Assembly (NCBI GenBank): GCA_947579665.1
Contig: OX388348.1
Location: 10,850,001-10,914,000, forward strand
Source: Sympetrum striolatum
Lineage: Eukaryota; Arthropoda; Insecta; Odonata; Libellulidae
Direction: 5' to 3'
Length of the DNA stretch: 64,000 nucleotides
Shown here: positions 1 through 12,372 of the stretch, piece by piece
Layout: each line of letters starts with the position of its first letter
How positions within the stretch are numbered: position 1 is the first letter of the stretch
The notes under the pieces: model-generated
The model's input: only the letters and a program-made list of their open reading frames with translations
Told to the model about the DNA's origin: nothing
Database searches by the model: none
Program-made: the position numbers and the translations under genes

Positions 1-165
1 ACATTTACTTTTCTTTTCATTTTATTTCCTTATATTTCGTTATTTTATCGAGATATGATCGAAAAAAGCAACGAAATCGGAAAACAATTAGCGAAGTTTC
101 AATTTTCTTCCACTATTTTGCCTAGCTTTTCGATATTTTATCATAATAAAATCGAAAAAAAAATT

Positions 166-3100
166 TCTTAGCTGTTTCTGAAGAAATTTTAGCTATTTTC
201 AGGATTTTTTTAATGTTTTTTTATGAATTTTTAAGAGGTTTTGACTATTATTCAGCAGTTTATGACGATATTTAAGTATTTTTGACGAATTTTTAACTTT
301 TCTTGAGGAATTTTGTGTTGTTTTTTTACGATTTTAAGCTGTTTTGTCTATATTTTAACTGTTTTGATGAATGTTTAGCTGTTTTTTTAGGTATTCTTAA
401 CTGTTTTTTACGAATTTTCCTGTTTTTTAAGATTTTTAATATTTTGTACGATTTTTTAGCTTTTTCTGAATATTTGTGTTTGCTATTTTGAGGATGTTTT
501 AGCTGTTTTTTTACGAATTCTTTACTTTTTTTGACGAATTTTTAGCTTTTTTTGAAGATGGTTATTATATTTTTTCAATTTATTTAGCTATTTTTGAACA
601 TTTTTTAGCTGTTTTTCAAGATTTAAGATTTTATACGATTTTGTGGTTAATATGACGAAATTTTTATTTTTTTAATAAATTTTAAGCTTTTTTTGACAAT
701 TCTTAGCTTTTTTGACAATTTTATAGCTGTTTTTGACGAAATTTAAGATAGTTTTGACGATGTTTTAACTGTTATTTACGAATTTTTAAGATTTTTTGAC
801 TATTATTCAGCAGTTTTTGACGAATTCTTAACTATTTTGAGGAATATTTTGCAGTTTTTTACGATTTTAAGCTGTTTATTTACGAATTCTTAGCGGTTTT
901 TGACGAATTTTTTAGATGTTTTACGATTTTCAATATTTTTTTATAATTTTATTCAGTTGTTTTCACGATTTTAAGCTGTTTTGACGATTGTTTAGCTGTT
1001 TCTGAAGACATCATAGCTGTTTTGACGATGGTTTAGCTGTTTTTTACGAACTCTTAACTGTTTTTGACAAATTTTTAGCTCTTTCTGAAGATTTTAATTA
1101 TTTTATTCAATTTATTTAGCTGTTTTTCAAGATTTTAGAATTTTTTGACGATGTAATGGCGGATTAGACGATATTTTTTGCTGTTTTTGATAAATTTCTA
1201 GCTTTTGTTGACTATTTTTAGCTGTTTTGAAGATTTTGTAGTAGTGTTTGACGAAATTTTAGCTATTTTTGACGACGTTTTTACTGTTTTTTACAATTTT
1301 TATTTAATTTAGTTTTTGACGATATTCAGCAGTTTTTGACGATATTTAAGTATTCTTGACGAATTTTTAATTTTCTTGACGAATTTTTTGCTGTTTTTTT
1401 ACGTTTTTTATCTGTTTTGTCGAAATATTAATTGTTTTGATGATGGTTTAGCTGTTTTTGACAATGTTTTAGCTGTTTTTTAACTAATTCTTAACTGTTT
1501 TTCACGAATTTTCCTGTTTTTGACTATTTTTTATATTATATACGATTTTATTCAGCTGTTTTGACGAATTTAAGCAGTTTTCACGATTTTTTAGCTGTTT
1601 CTGAAGATTTCTTAGCTTTTTGACGATGTTTTAGCTGTTTCTTACAAATTCCCTTACTGTTTTTGACGAATTTTAAGTTGTTTCGTACGATTTTAATTTT
1701 TTTTTTTTAATTTATTTAGCTATTTTTGAAAACATTTAAAAAGTGTTGGAAGATTTAAAATTTTTTTTACGATTTTGTGGCTGATTTTTCGATAATTTTT
1801 AGCTGTTTTTGATAAAATGTTTGTTTTTTTTGAAAATATTTAGCTGTTTTACGTTTTTGTAGGTGTTTTTGACGAAATTTAGCTATTTTAGACGATACTT
1901 TAACTGTTTTTTAGGAAATTTTAACAGTTTTTGACAATTATTTAGCTGTTTTTGAGTATATATTTGTATTTTTACGAATTTTTAACTATTTTTGAAGATT
2001 TTACAATTTTTTCCCTATCTTGTAGCTGATTTGATGATATTTTCTAGGTGTTTTTGTTAAGTTTTTATATGTTTTTTACAATTTTTAGGTTTTTTGACGA
2101 TTTTAGAATTTTTTTATGATAATGTCGCTATTTGACGATATTTTTTTATCAGTTTTTGATAAATTGTTAGCTGTTTCTGATGAAATTTTAGCTAATTTTT
2201 ACGATGTTTTTACTGTTTTATACGAATATTTACACAGTTTTTGACAATTATTTAGCAGTTTTTGACGATATTTAAGTATTTTTGACGAATTTTTAACTTT
2301 TTTAAAAGATTTTAGTATTTTTTTACGATTTTGTAGTTGATTTGACCATATTTTCTAGCTAGTTTTAAAAGGTCTTTCGAATTCTTGAAAGGTTTTTAGC
2401 TGTTTTTGACGATTTTAGAAGTTTTTAACGATTTTGTTGTTGTTTGACAATAATTTTTAGCTGTTTTTGAGAAATTGTTTGCTGTTTATTACGAAATTTT
2501 AACTAATGTTGACGATGTTTTAACTGTTTTTACGAATTTTTAAGAGTTTTTGACTCTTATTCAGCAGTTTTTGACAATATTTAAGTAGTTTGGACGAATT
2601 CTTTAATTTTTTGAGGAATATTTAGCAGTTTTTTTTTTTTAATTTAAGCTTTTTAGACGAATTTTTGCTGTTTCATTACGAATTCTTAACTGTTTCTGAA
2701 GATTTCTTATCTTTTTGACGATGTTTTAGCTGATTTTTACGAATTCTTAACTTTGGTGACGAAAATTTAACTGTTTTTGAGGTTTTGATTATTTTTTTTC
2801 AATTTATTTAGCTATTTTTGAAGGTTAAAGAAATTTTTACGATTATGTGGCTAATTATAAGATTTATTTAGCTTTTTTTGATAAATTTTAAGCTTTTTTT
2901 GACAATTTTTTATCTGTTTTGAAGATTTTGTACCTTTTTTGACAAAATTTTAGGGATTTTTGAGGATATTTTAACAGTTTTTTACGAATTGTTAACAGTT
3001 TTTGACAATTATTTAGCAGTTTTTGACGATATTCAAATTTTTTGGACGAATTTTTAACTATTTTTGAAGATATAAGAATTTTTTTACGATTTTGTAGATG

Positions 3101-3518
3101 ATTTGACGATATATTTTAGCTGTTTTTGTTAAGTTTTTAGATGTTTTGAACTATTTTTAGCCTTTTTTGACGATTTTGATTTTTTTTATAATTTCATTTG
3201 CTATTTTCGAAAGAGTTCTAGCTGTTTCTGAAGATTTTAGAATTTTTTTACGATTTTTTGGTTGTTTTGACCATATTTTCTAGCTGTTTCTGGTAAGTCT
3301 TTAGATTTTTTAAAAATTTTTTAGCTGTTTTTTGACGATTTCAGAATCTTTTAACGATTATGTTGCTATTTGACCATAATTTCTAGCTATTTTTGAGAAA
3401 TTGTTAGCTGTTTATGACGCAATTTTTGCTATTATTGACGATGTTTTAACTGTTTTACGAATTTTTAAGATTTTTTGACTATAAATCAGCAGTTTTTGAC
3501 GATATTTAAGTATTCATG
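166..3518. repeat. B block: ~21-bp T-tract array
   Basis: Degenerate tandem monomers of about 21 bp with the idealised form TTTTTgacgaTTTTTagctg plus one base. Steps between T-tracts alternate near 10 and 11 bp. The stretch is strongly strand-asymmetric: T-rich on the plus strand with few C. Open stretches such as 303-491 are satellite translations with 7-residue repetition and no ATG, and they recur in copy 2. No gene. Confidence 0.85.
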
Positions 3519-5081
3519 ACCAGGGGTCAACTTCAAGATGTCAACTTCGGGAAGTTACTCCGGGACGTCAATTCCGGGAGGTCGACTCTTGATAGACTTA
3601 CGGTCTTGCGCCCAAGGTCAATGACCCTAAGTCAATGACCCTAGGTCAACTCGGTGAGGTCGACTCCGTGACTTTTACTCCAAGAGATTGACTCCGGGTT
3701 GTCTACACCGGGAGGTCAACTCTGGGATGTCAACTCCAAGAAATTGAGCCAGGGAGGTGGACTCCGGGAGAACGACTCCGGGAGGTCGACTCCGGGAGGT
3801 CGACTCCGGGAGGTCGACTCCGGGAGGTCGACTCAGGGAGGTCAACTCCGGGAGGTCAACTCCGGGAGGTCGACTCCGGGAGGTCGACTCCGGGAGGTCG
3901 ACTCCGGGAGGTCGACTCCGGGAGGTCGAACCTGGGAGGTCAATTCAGGGACGTCAACTCCGGGAGGTCGACTCCGGATTGACTTTAGGTCAATGACACG
4001 AGGTCAATGACCTTAGGTCAATGACCCTAGGTCAATGACACGAGGTCAATGACCCTAGGTCAATGACCCTAGGTCAATGACCCTAGGTCGATAACACTAG
4101 GTCGATGACCCGAAGTTGATGACCGGAGGTCGATGACCCGAGGTCGTGGACCCGAGATCGATGACTAGAGGTCGATGACCAGCGGTCGATGACCCTACGT
4201 CGATGACTCGGGGTCAATAACTCGGGGTCGATGACCCGAGATCGACTTGGTGAGGCCATTTCCGGGAGGTCGATTACCGGAGGTCAATTTAGTTTGGACA
4301 GTTATGAGAAGTTGGCACCGGGAGGTGGACTCCGGGAGGTAGACTCCGGGAGGTAGACTCCGGGATGACGCATCTGGGAGGACAACTCTCGGATGTCGAC
4401 TTCGGAAGGTCGACTCCGGGAAGTCGACACCGGGAGGTCGACTCAGGGAGGTTGACTCCGGGTGGTATTCTTTTGGAGGTCGGTTCCGGTTCGAAAACTC
4501 CAACAGTTTGACTCCGGGATGTTGATTCCAGGATGTCGACTTCGGGACCCGACTCCGGGACGTCGATTCCGGTAGGTCGATTCAAGATTAACTTACTGTC
4601 TATGACCCGAGGTGAATGACCCTAGGTCGATGGCCCGAGATCGATGACCAAAGGTCAATGACCGGAGGTCAATGACCCGAGGTCGATGACCTGATGTCGA
4701 TAACCTGATGTCGATGACCAGTGTTTGATGACCAGAGGTCGATGACCCAAGGTCGATGACCCAAGGTCATTAACCCTAGGTCAATGGCCCGAGATTGATG
4801 ACCCAAGGTCAATGGCCCATGGTCGATGACCCGAGGTCAATGACCCGTGGTCGATGACCCGAGGTCAATGACCCGTGGTAGATGACCAGAGGTCAATGAC
4901 CCGAGGTCGATGACACAAGGTCAATGACCTCAGGTCGATTATACGAGGTCTATGACACGAGGTCGATGACCAGAGGTCGATGACCGGAGGTTGATGACCG
5001 GAGGTTGATACCCGAGATCGACGCGGTGAGGCCGTTCCAGGAGGTCGATTACGGGAGGTCAATTCAGGTCAATTCAAATTC
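3519..5081. repeat. CD block: GC-rich 14-bp minisatellite (copy 1)
   Basis: Tandem 14-bp monomers of two related types. C type is GGGAGGTCGACTCC (about 3519-3980 and 4262-4595). D type is AGGTCAATGACCCT or AGGTCGATGACCCG (about 3981-4261 and 4596-5035). Both keep AGGTC(A/G)A in the same register, so they share an origin. As 14 is not a multiple of three, every frame reads a 14-residue repeat (42 nt). This produces spurious frames on both strands, such as 3699-4010, 3757-3996, 4195-4503 and 4289-4585. These are not genes. Confidence 0.9.
3987..4084. promoter_or_regulatory. Array of IR1 nuclear-receptor-like sites
   Basis: AGGTCA occurs at 3987, 4001, 4015, 4029, 4043, 4057 and 4071, an exact 14-bp register. 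At 4001, 4015, 4043, 4057 and 4071 it is followed by A and TGACC, giving the inverted repeat AGGTCA-A-TGACC. This is the known idealised binding site (IR1) of the ecdysone receptor heterodimer. The match is seen directly; any binding or function is inference, since the sites sit in satellite DNA without a visible gene. Confidence 0.5.
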
Positions 5082-6120
5082 AAATTTTTTTTACTCTATG
5101 TAGACCTAATTTTCGTCATTTTATCGAGATATCATCGAAAAAATTAACGAAATCGGAAAATTTCACACACATTTATTTTCTTTTCCTTTACGTTTCCTTA
5201 TATTTCGTTATTTTATGGAGATATGATCGAAAAAAGCAACGAAATCGGAAAAATTTTAGCGAAGTTTCAATTTTCTTACACTATTTAGCCTAGCTTTTCG
5301 ATATCTTATCAAAATAAAATCGAAAAAAAAAATTTAAATTTTTCTCTCCACATTGTCATAATATTTGTCCTATTGCCGAAAATAGCAACGAAAACGGATA
5401 ATTAACCCAAAATTCTTTTTTTTCCACTATTTTAACTTAATTTCGTCAATTTATCGAGATATTATCGAAAAAAGCAACGAAATAGGTTAATGTCACCGAA
5501 ATCTCAACTTCTATCCTCTATGCCGCCTTAATTTTCGTCATGTTATCCAGATATGATCGAAAAAAGCAACGAAAACAGATAATTTCACCGAAAATTCAAT
5601 TTTTTCCTCATTATTGCATTATTTTTCGTCCTTTTTAACGAGATATGATCATAAAAAGGAACGAAAACGGATAATTTCACCAAAATTTCAATTTTTTTCC
5701 TCTTTTTTCCTTAATTTTCGTAATTTTATTGAGATATGATCGAAGAAAGCTATATTAATATATAATTTTAGAGAAATTTCCATTTTTTAAATCTATTTTA
5801 CCTTAATTTTCGTCCTTTTTAACGAGATATTATAGAAAAACAACAAAAAAGGATAAACTTAGTGAAATTCCAATTTTTTTACTCTATTTAGCCCTAATTA
5901 TCGTCATATTATCAAAATATCATCGAAAAAAGCAACGAAATCAGATAATTTCACCGACATTTACTTTTCTTTTCATTTTATTTCCTTATATTTCGTTATT
6001 TTATCGAGATATGATCGAAAAAAGCAACGAAATCGGAAAAAAATTAGCGAAGTTTCAATTTTCTTCCACTATTTTGCCTAGCTTTTCGATATTTTATCAT
6101 AATAAAATCGAAAAAAAAAT
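5082..6120. repeat. A block: ~91-bp AT-rich monomers
   Basis: About eleven diverged monomers of roughly 91 bp. Each contains CGAGATATGATCG, AAAAAAGCAACGAAA, a TTTCAATTTTTT run and TTAATTTTCGTCATTTTAT. Lengths vary from about 85 to 95 bp. No gene. Confidence 0.85.
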
Positions 6121-9100
6121 TTCTTAGCTGTTTCTGAAGAAATTTTAGCTATTTTCAGGATTTGTTTAATGTTTTTTTATGAATTTTTAAGAGGTTTTGA
6201 CTATTATTCAGCAGTTTATGACGATATTTAAGTATTTTTGACGAATTTTTAACTTTTCTTGAGGAATTTTGTGTTGTTTTTTTACGATTTTAAGCTGTTT
6301 TGTCTATATTTTAACTGTTTTGATGAATGTTTAGCTGTTTTTTTAGGTATTCTTAACTGTTTTTTACGAATTTTCCTGTTTTTAACGATTTTTAATATTT
6401 TGTACGATTTTTTAGCTTTTTCTGAATATTTGTGTTTGCTATTTTGAGGATGTTTTAGCTGTTTTTTTACGAATTCTTTACTTTTTTTGACGAATTTTTA
6501 GCTTTTTTTGAAGATGGTTATTATATTTTTTCAATTTATTTAGCTATTTTTGAACATTTTTTAGCTGTTTTTCAAGATTTAAGATTTTTATACGATTTTG
6601 TGGTTAATATGACGAAATTTTTATTTTTTTTAATAAATTTTAAGCTTTTTTTGACAATTCTTAGCTTTTTTGACAATTTTATAGCTGTTTTTGACGATAT
6701 TTAAGATAGTTTTGACGATGTTTTAACTGTTATTTACGAATTTTTAAGATTTTTTGACTATTATTCAGCAGTTTTTGACGAATTCTTAACTATTTTGAGG
6801 ATTATTTTGCAGTTTTTTACGATTTTAAGCTGTTTATTTACGAATTCTTAGCGGTTTTTGACGAATTTTTTTAGATGTTTTACGATTTTTAATATTTTTT
6901 TATAATTTTATTCAGTTGTTTTCACGATTTTAAGCTGTTTTGACGATTGTTTAGCTGTTTCTGAAGACATCATAGCTGTTTTGACGATGGTTTAGCTGTT
7001 TTTTACGAACTCTTAACTGGTTTTGACAAATTTTTAGCTGTTTCTGACGATTTTAATTATTTTATTCAATTTATTTAGCTGTTTTTCAAGATTTTAGAAT
7101 TTTTTGACGATATTATGGCGGATTAGACGATATTTTTAGCTGTTTTTGATAAATTTCTAGCTGTTGTTGACTATTTTTAGCTGTTTTGAAGTTTTTGTAG
7201 TTGTGTTTGACGAAATTTTAGCTATTTTTGACGACGTTTTTACTGTTTTTTACAATTTTTATTTAATTTAGTTTTTGACGATATTCAGCAGTTTTTGACG
7301 ATATTTAAGTATTCTTGACGAATTTTTAATTTTCATGACGAATTTTTTGCTGTTTTTTTACGTTTTTTATCTGTTTTGTCGAAATATTAATTGTTTTGAT
7401 GATGGTTTAGCTGTTTTTGACAATGTTTTAGCTGTTTTTTTACTAATTCTTAACTGTTTTTCACGAATTTTCCTGTTTTTGACGATTTTTTATATTATAT
7501 ACGATTTTATTCAGCTGTTTTGACGAATTTAAGCAGTTTTCACGATTTTTTAGCTGTTTCTGAAGATTTCTTAGCTTTTTGACGATGTTTTAGCTGTTTC
7601 TTACAAATTCCCTTACTGTTTTTGACGAATTTTTAGTTGTTTCGTACGATTTTAATTTTTTTTTTAAATTTATTTAGCTATTTTTGAAAACATTTAAAAA
7701 GTGTTGGAAGATTTAAAATTTTTTTTACGATTTTGTGGCTGATTTTTCGATAATTTTTAGCTGTTTTTGATAAAATGTTAGTTTTTTTTTTAATATTTAG
7801 CTGTTTTACGTTTTTGTAGCTGTTTTTGACGAAATTTAGCTATTTTAGACGATACTTTAACTGTTTTTTAGGAAATTTTAACAGTTTTTGACAATTATTT
7901 AGCTGTTTTTGACTATATATTTGTATTTTTACGAATTTTTAACTATTTTTGAAGATTTTACAATATTTTCCCTATCTTGTAGCTGATTTGATGATATTTT
8001 CTAGGTGTTTTTGTTAAGTTTTTATATGTTTTTTACAATTTTTAGGTTTTTTGACGATTTTAGAATTTTTTTACGATAATATGGCTATTTGACGATATTT
8101 TTTTATCAGTTTTTGATAAATTGTTAGCTGTTTCTGATGAAATTTAAGCTATTTTTTACGATGTTTTTACTGTTTAATACGAATATTTACACAGTTTTTG
8201 ACAATTATTTAGCAGTTTTTGACGATATTTAAGTATTTTTGACGAATTTTTAACTTTTTTTAAAGATTTTAGTATTTTTTTACGATTTTGTAGTTGATTT
8301 GACAATATTTTCTAGCTAGTTTTGATAATTCCTTCGAATTCTTGAAAGGTTTTTAGCTGTTTTTGACGATTTTAGAAGTTTTAAACGATTTTGTTGTTGT
8401 TTGACAATAATTTTTAGCTGTTTTTGAGAAATTGTTTGCTGTTTATTACGAAATTTTAGCTAATGTTGGCGATGTTTTAACAGTTTTTACGAATTTTTAA
8501 GAGTTTTTGACTCTTATTCAGCAGTTTTTGACAATATTTAAGTAGTTTGGACGAATTCTTTAATTTTTTGAGGAATATTTAGCAGTTTTTTTTTATTTTA
8601 AGCTTCTTAGACGAATTTTTAACTGTTTTTATGAATATATAGCTGTTATTGACGTTGTTTTTGCTGTTTCATTACGAATTCTTAACTGTTTCTGAAGATT
8701 TCTTATCTTTTTGACGATGTTTTAGCTGATTTTTACGAATTCTTAACTTTGGTGACGAATATTTAGCTGTTTTTGAGGTTTTAATTATTTTTTTTCAATT
8801 TATTTAGCTATTTTTGAAATTTTTTTGAAGATTAAAGAAATTTTTACGATTATGTGGTTAATTATAAGATATATTTAGCTTTTTTTTATAAATTTTAAGC
8901 TTTTTTTGACAATTTTTTATCTGTTTTGAAGATTTTGTACCTTTTTTGACAAAATTTTAGGGATTTTTGACGATATTTTAACAGTTTTTTACGAATTGTT
9001 AACAGTTTTTGACAATTATTTAGCAGTTTTTGACGATATTCAAGTTTTTTGGACGAATTTTTAACTATTTTTGAAGATATTAGAATTTTTTTACGATTTT

Positions 9101-9523
9101 GTAGATGATTTGACGATATTTTTTAGCTGTTTTTGTTAAGTTTTTAAATGTTTTGAACTATTTTTAGCCTTTTTTGACGATTTTGATTTTTTTTATAATT
9201 TCATTTGCTATTTTCGAAAGAGTTCTAGCTGTTTCTGAAGATTTTAGAATTTTTTTACGATTTTTTGGTTGTTTTGACCATATTTTCTAGCTGTTTCTGG
9301 TAAATCTTTAGATTTTTTAAAAACTTTTTAGCTGTTTTTGACGATTTCAGAATCTTTTAACGATTATGTTGCTATTTGACCATAATTTTTAGCTATTTTT
9401 GAGAAATTGTTAGCTGTTTATGACGAAATTTTAGCTATTATTGACGATGTTTTAACTGTTTTACAAATTTTTAAGATTTTTTGACTATGAATCAGCAGTT
9501 TTTGACGACATTTAGGTATTCTT
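6121..9523. repeat. B block: ~21-bp T-tract array (copy 2)
   Basis: Near-identical copy of the array at 166-3518, differing by point changes and short indels, for example an extra segment near 8620-8650. Apparent frames at 6259-6447 and 7335-7523 are satellite artefacts. No gene. Confidence 0.85.
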
Positions 9524-12372
9524 GACCAGGGGTCAACTTCAGGATGTCAAATTCGGGAAGTTACTCCGGGACGTCAATTCCGGGAGGTCGACTCCGGATA
9601 GACTTACGGTCTTGCGCCCAAGGTCAATGACCCTAAGTCGATGACCCTAGGTCAACTCGGTGAGGTCGACTCCGTGACTTTTACTCCAAGAGATTGACTC
9701 CGGGTTGTCTACACCGGGAGGTCAACTCTGGGATGTCGACTCCAAGAGATTGAGCCAGGGAGGTCGACAGTGGGAGGTCGACTCCGGGAGGTCGACTTAG
9801 GGAGGTCGACTCCGGGAGGTCGACTCCGGGAGGTCGACTCCGGGAGGTCGACTCCGGGAGGTCGACCCTGGGAGGTCAATTCAGGGACGTTAACTCCGGG
9901 AGGTCGACTCCGGATTGACTTTAGGTCAATGACACGAGGCCAATGACCCTAGGTCAATCACCCTAGGTCAATGACACGAGGTCGTGGACCCTAGGTCGAT
10001 GACCGTAGGTCAATGACACTAGGTTGATGACCCGAAGTTGATGACCAGAGGTCGATGACCCGAGTTCGTGGACCCGAGGTCGATGACTAGAGGTCGATCA
10101 CCAGAGGTCGATGACCCTACGTCGATGACTCGGGGTCAATGACTCGGGGTCGATGTCCCGAGATCGACTTGGTGAGGCCATTTCCGGGAGGTCGATTACC
10201 GTAGGTCAATTTAGTTTGGGCAGTTATGAGAAGTTGACTTCAGTAGGTCGACTCCGGGAAGTCGATGCCGGGGGGTGGACTCCAGGAGGTTGACTCCGGG
10301 TTGTCTTCTTTGTGAGGTCGGTTCCGGTTCGAAAACTCCAACAGTTTGACTCCGGAAGGTCGACTCCAGGATGTCAACTTCGGGAGGTCAACTCCGGGAC
10401 GTCGATACCTAGAGGTCGACTCGGGAAATTACTCCGGGAGGTCAATTCTTGGAGATCGACTTCGGATTGACTTACGGTCTTGCGCCCGAGGTCAATGACC
10501 CTAAGTCAATGACCCTAGGTCAACTCGGTGAGGTCAACTCCGTGACTTTTACTCCAAGAGATTGACTCCAGGTTGTCTATACCGGGAGGCCAACTCTGGG
10601 ATGTCGACACCAAGAGATTGACTCAGGGAGGTCGACAACGGGAGGTCGACTCCGGGAGGTCGACTCCGGGAGGTCGATTCCGGGAGGTCGACTCCGGATT
10701 GACTTAAGTTCAATGACACGAGGTCAATGACGCTAGGTAAATGACACGAGGTCAATGACCCTAGGTCAATGACCCTAGGTCAATGACCCTAGGTCAATGA
10801 CACTAGATCGATGACCATAAGTTGATGACAAGAGGTCGATGACCAGAGGTCGATGACCCTACGTCGATGACTCGGGGTCGATGACCCGAGATCGACTTGG
10901 TGAGGCCGTTTCCGGGAGGTCGATTACCGTAGGCCAATTCAGTTTGGGCAGTTATGAGAAGTTGACTTCGGTAGGTCTACTTCGGTAGGTCGACTCCGGG
11001 AGGTCGACTCCGAGAGGTTGACTCCGGGAGGTTGACTCCGGGAGATCGAATCCGGGAGGTCGACTCCGGGAGTTCGGGTCCGGGAGGTTGACTCAGGGAG
11101 ATCGAATCCGGGAGGTCGACTCCGGGAGGTCGACTCCGGGAGGTCGACTCCGGGAGGTCGACTCCGGGAGGTCGACTCCGGGAGGTCGACTCCGGGAGGT
11201 CGACTCCGGGAGGTCGACCCTGGGAGGTCGATTCAGGGACGTCAACTCCGGGAGGTCGACTCCGCATTGACTTTAGGTCAATGACACGAGGTCAATGACC
11301 CTAGGTCAATGACCCTAGGTCAATGACACGAGGTCAATGACCCTAGGTCAATGACCCTAGGTCAATGACCCTAGGTCAATGACACGAGGTCAATGACTCT
11401 AGGTCGATGACCCGAAGTTGATGACCGGAGGTCGATGACCCGAGGTCGTGGACCCGAGGTCGATGACTAGAGGTCGATGACCAGCGGTCGATGACCCTAC
11501 GTCGATGACTCGGGGTCAATAACTCGGGGTCGATGACCCGAGATCGACTTGGTGAGGCCATTTCCGGGAGGTCGATTACCGGAGGTCAATTTAGTTTGGA
11601 CAGTTATGAGAAGTTGACACCGGGAGGTGGACTCCGGGAGTCAGACTCCGGGAGGTAGACTCCGGGATGACGCATCTGGGAGGACAACTCTCGGATGTCG
11701 ACTTCGGAAGGTCGACTCCGGGAAGTCGACACCGGGAGGTCGACTCAGGGAGGTTGACTCCGGGTGGTATTCTTTTGGAGGTCGGTTCCGGTTCGAAAAC
11801 TCCAACAGTTTGACTCCGGGATGTTGATTCCAGGATGTCGACTTCGGGACCCGACTCCGGGACGTTGATTCCGGGAGGTCGATTCAAGATTAACTTACTG
11901 TCTATGACCCGAGGTGAATGATTCTAGGTCGATGGCCCGAGATCGATGACCAAAGGTCAATGACCGGAGGTCGATGACCCGAGGTCGATGACCTGATGTC
12001 GATGACCTGATGTCGATGACCAGTGTTTGATGACCAGAGGTCGATGACCCAAGGTCGATGACCCAAGGTCATTAACCCTAGGTCAATGGCCCGAGATTGA
12101 TGACCCGAGGTCAATGACCCATGGTCGATGACCCGAGGTCAATGACCCGTGGTCGATGACCCGAGGTCAATGACCCGTGGTAGATGACCAGAGGTCAATG
12201 ACCCGAGGTCGATGACACAAGGTCAATGACCTCAGGTCGATTATTCGAGGTCTATGACACGAGGTCGATGACCAGAGGTCGATGACCGGAGGTTGATACC
12301 CGAGATCGACTCGGTGAGGCCGTTCCAGGAGGTCGATTATGGGAGGTCAATTCAGGTCAATTCAAATTCAAA
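9524..12372. repeat. CD block: GC-rich 14-bp minisatellite (copy 2, expanded)
   Basis: Largest CD block. C-type and D-type runs alternate: C near 9524-9918, 10186-10480, 10531-10700, 10900-11270 and 11546-11905; D near 9919-10185, 10700-10895, 11271-11545 and 11905-12320. Part of it (11590-12320) matches 4280-5035 of copy 1 closely. Frames seen here on both strands are translations of the 14-bp repeat. Confidence 0.9.
11275..11399. promoter_or_regulatory. Array of IR1 nuclear-receptor-like sites (second)
   Basis: AGGTCA starts at 11275 and then every 14 bp through 11387, nine in a row. The complete AGGTCAATGACC palindrome is present at 11289, 11303, 11331, 11345 and 11359. Between neighbours the sequence TGACCCTAGGTCA also forms an everted repeat, so the run has dyad centres every 7 bp. 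Function unproven. Confidence 0.5.

Larger units (their letters stand above)
1..5956. repeat. Higher-order satellite unit, copy 1 (5956 bp)
   Basis: The sequence at position 1 (ACATTTACTTTTCTTTTCAT) returns at 5957, and the order of blocks from there is the same: a short A-block tail, a T-tract B block, a GC-rich CD block, then a full A block. Blocks B and A align base for base with copies 2 and 3 apart from scattered substitutions and 1-3 bp indels. This copy has the shortest CD block. No gene is present. Confidence 0.9.

Noticed and set aside
303..491. Phe/Leu-rich frame in the B block, repeated at 6259
   Set aside because: T-rich 21-bp satellite read in frame. It has no ATG and a 7-residue periodicity, and the frame is not conserved in copies 3 and 4.
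3699..4010. Open frames reading repeated REVDSGRSTPGGRL on both strands of the CD blocks
   Set aside because: The 14-bp monomer makes every frame read the same 14-residue repeat. Overlapping frames encode the same peptide, which proves they are satellite translations.
3987..4084. Telomere-like repeat because of recurring CCTAGG
   Set aside because: No TTAGG or TTAGGG tandem run is present; the CCTAGG is part of the 14-bp monomer.
5082..6120. CENP-B box in the A monomer (TTTCGTTG on the minus strand)
   Set aside because: Only the first half of the motif matches; the required CGGG in the second half is replaced by T-rich sequence.
9524..12372. CRISPR-like regularity of the 14-bp repeats
   Set aside because: There are no unique spacers; it is a head-to-tail minisatellite in eukaryotic DNA.
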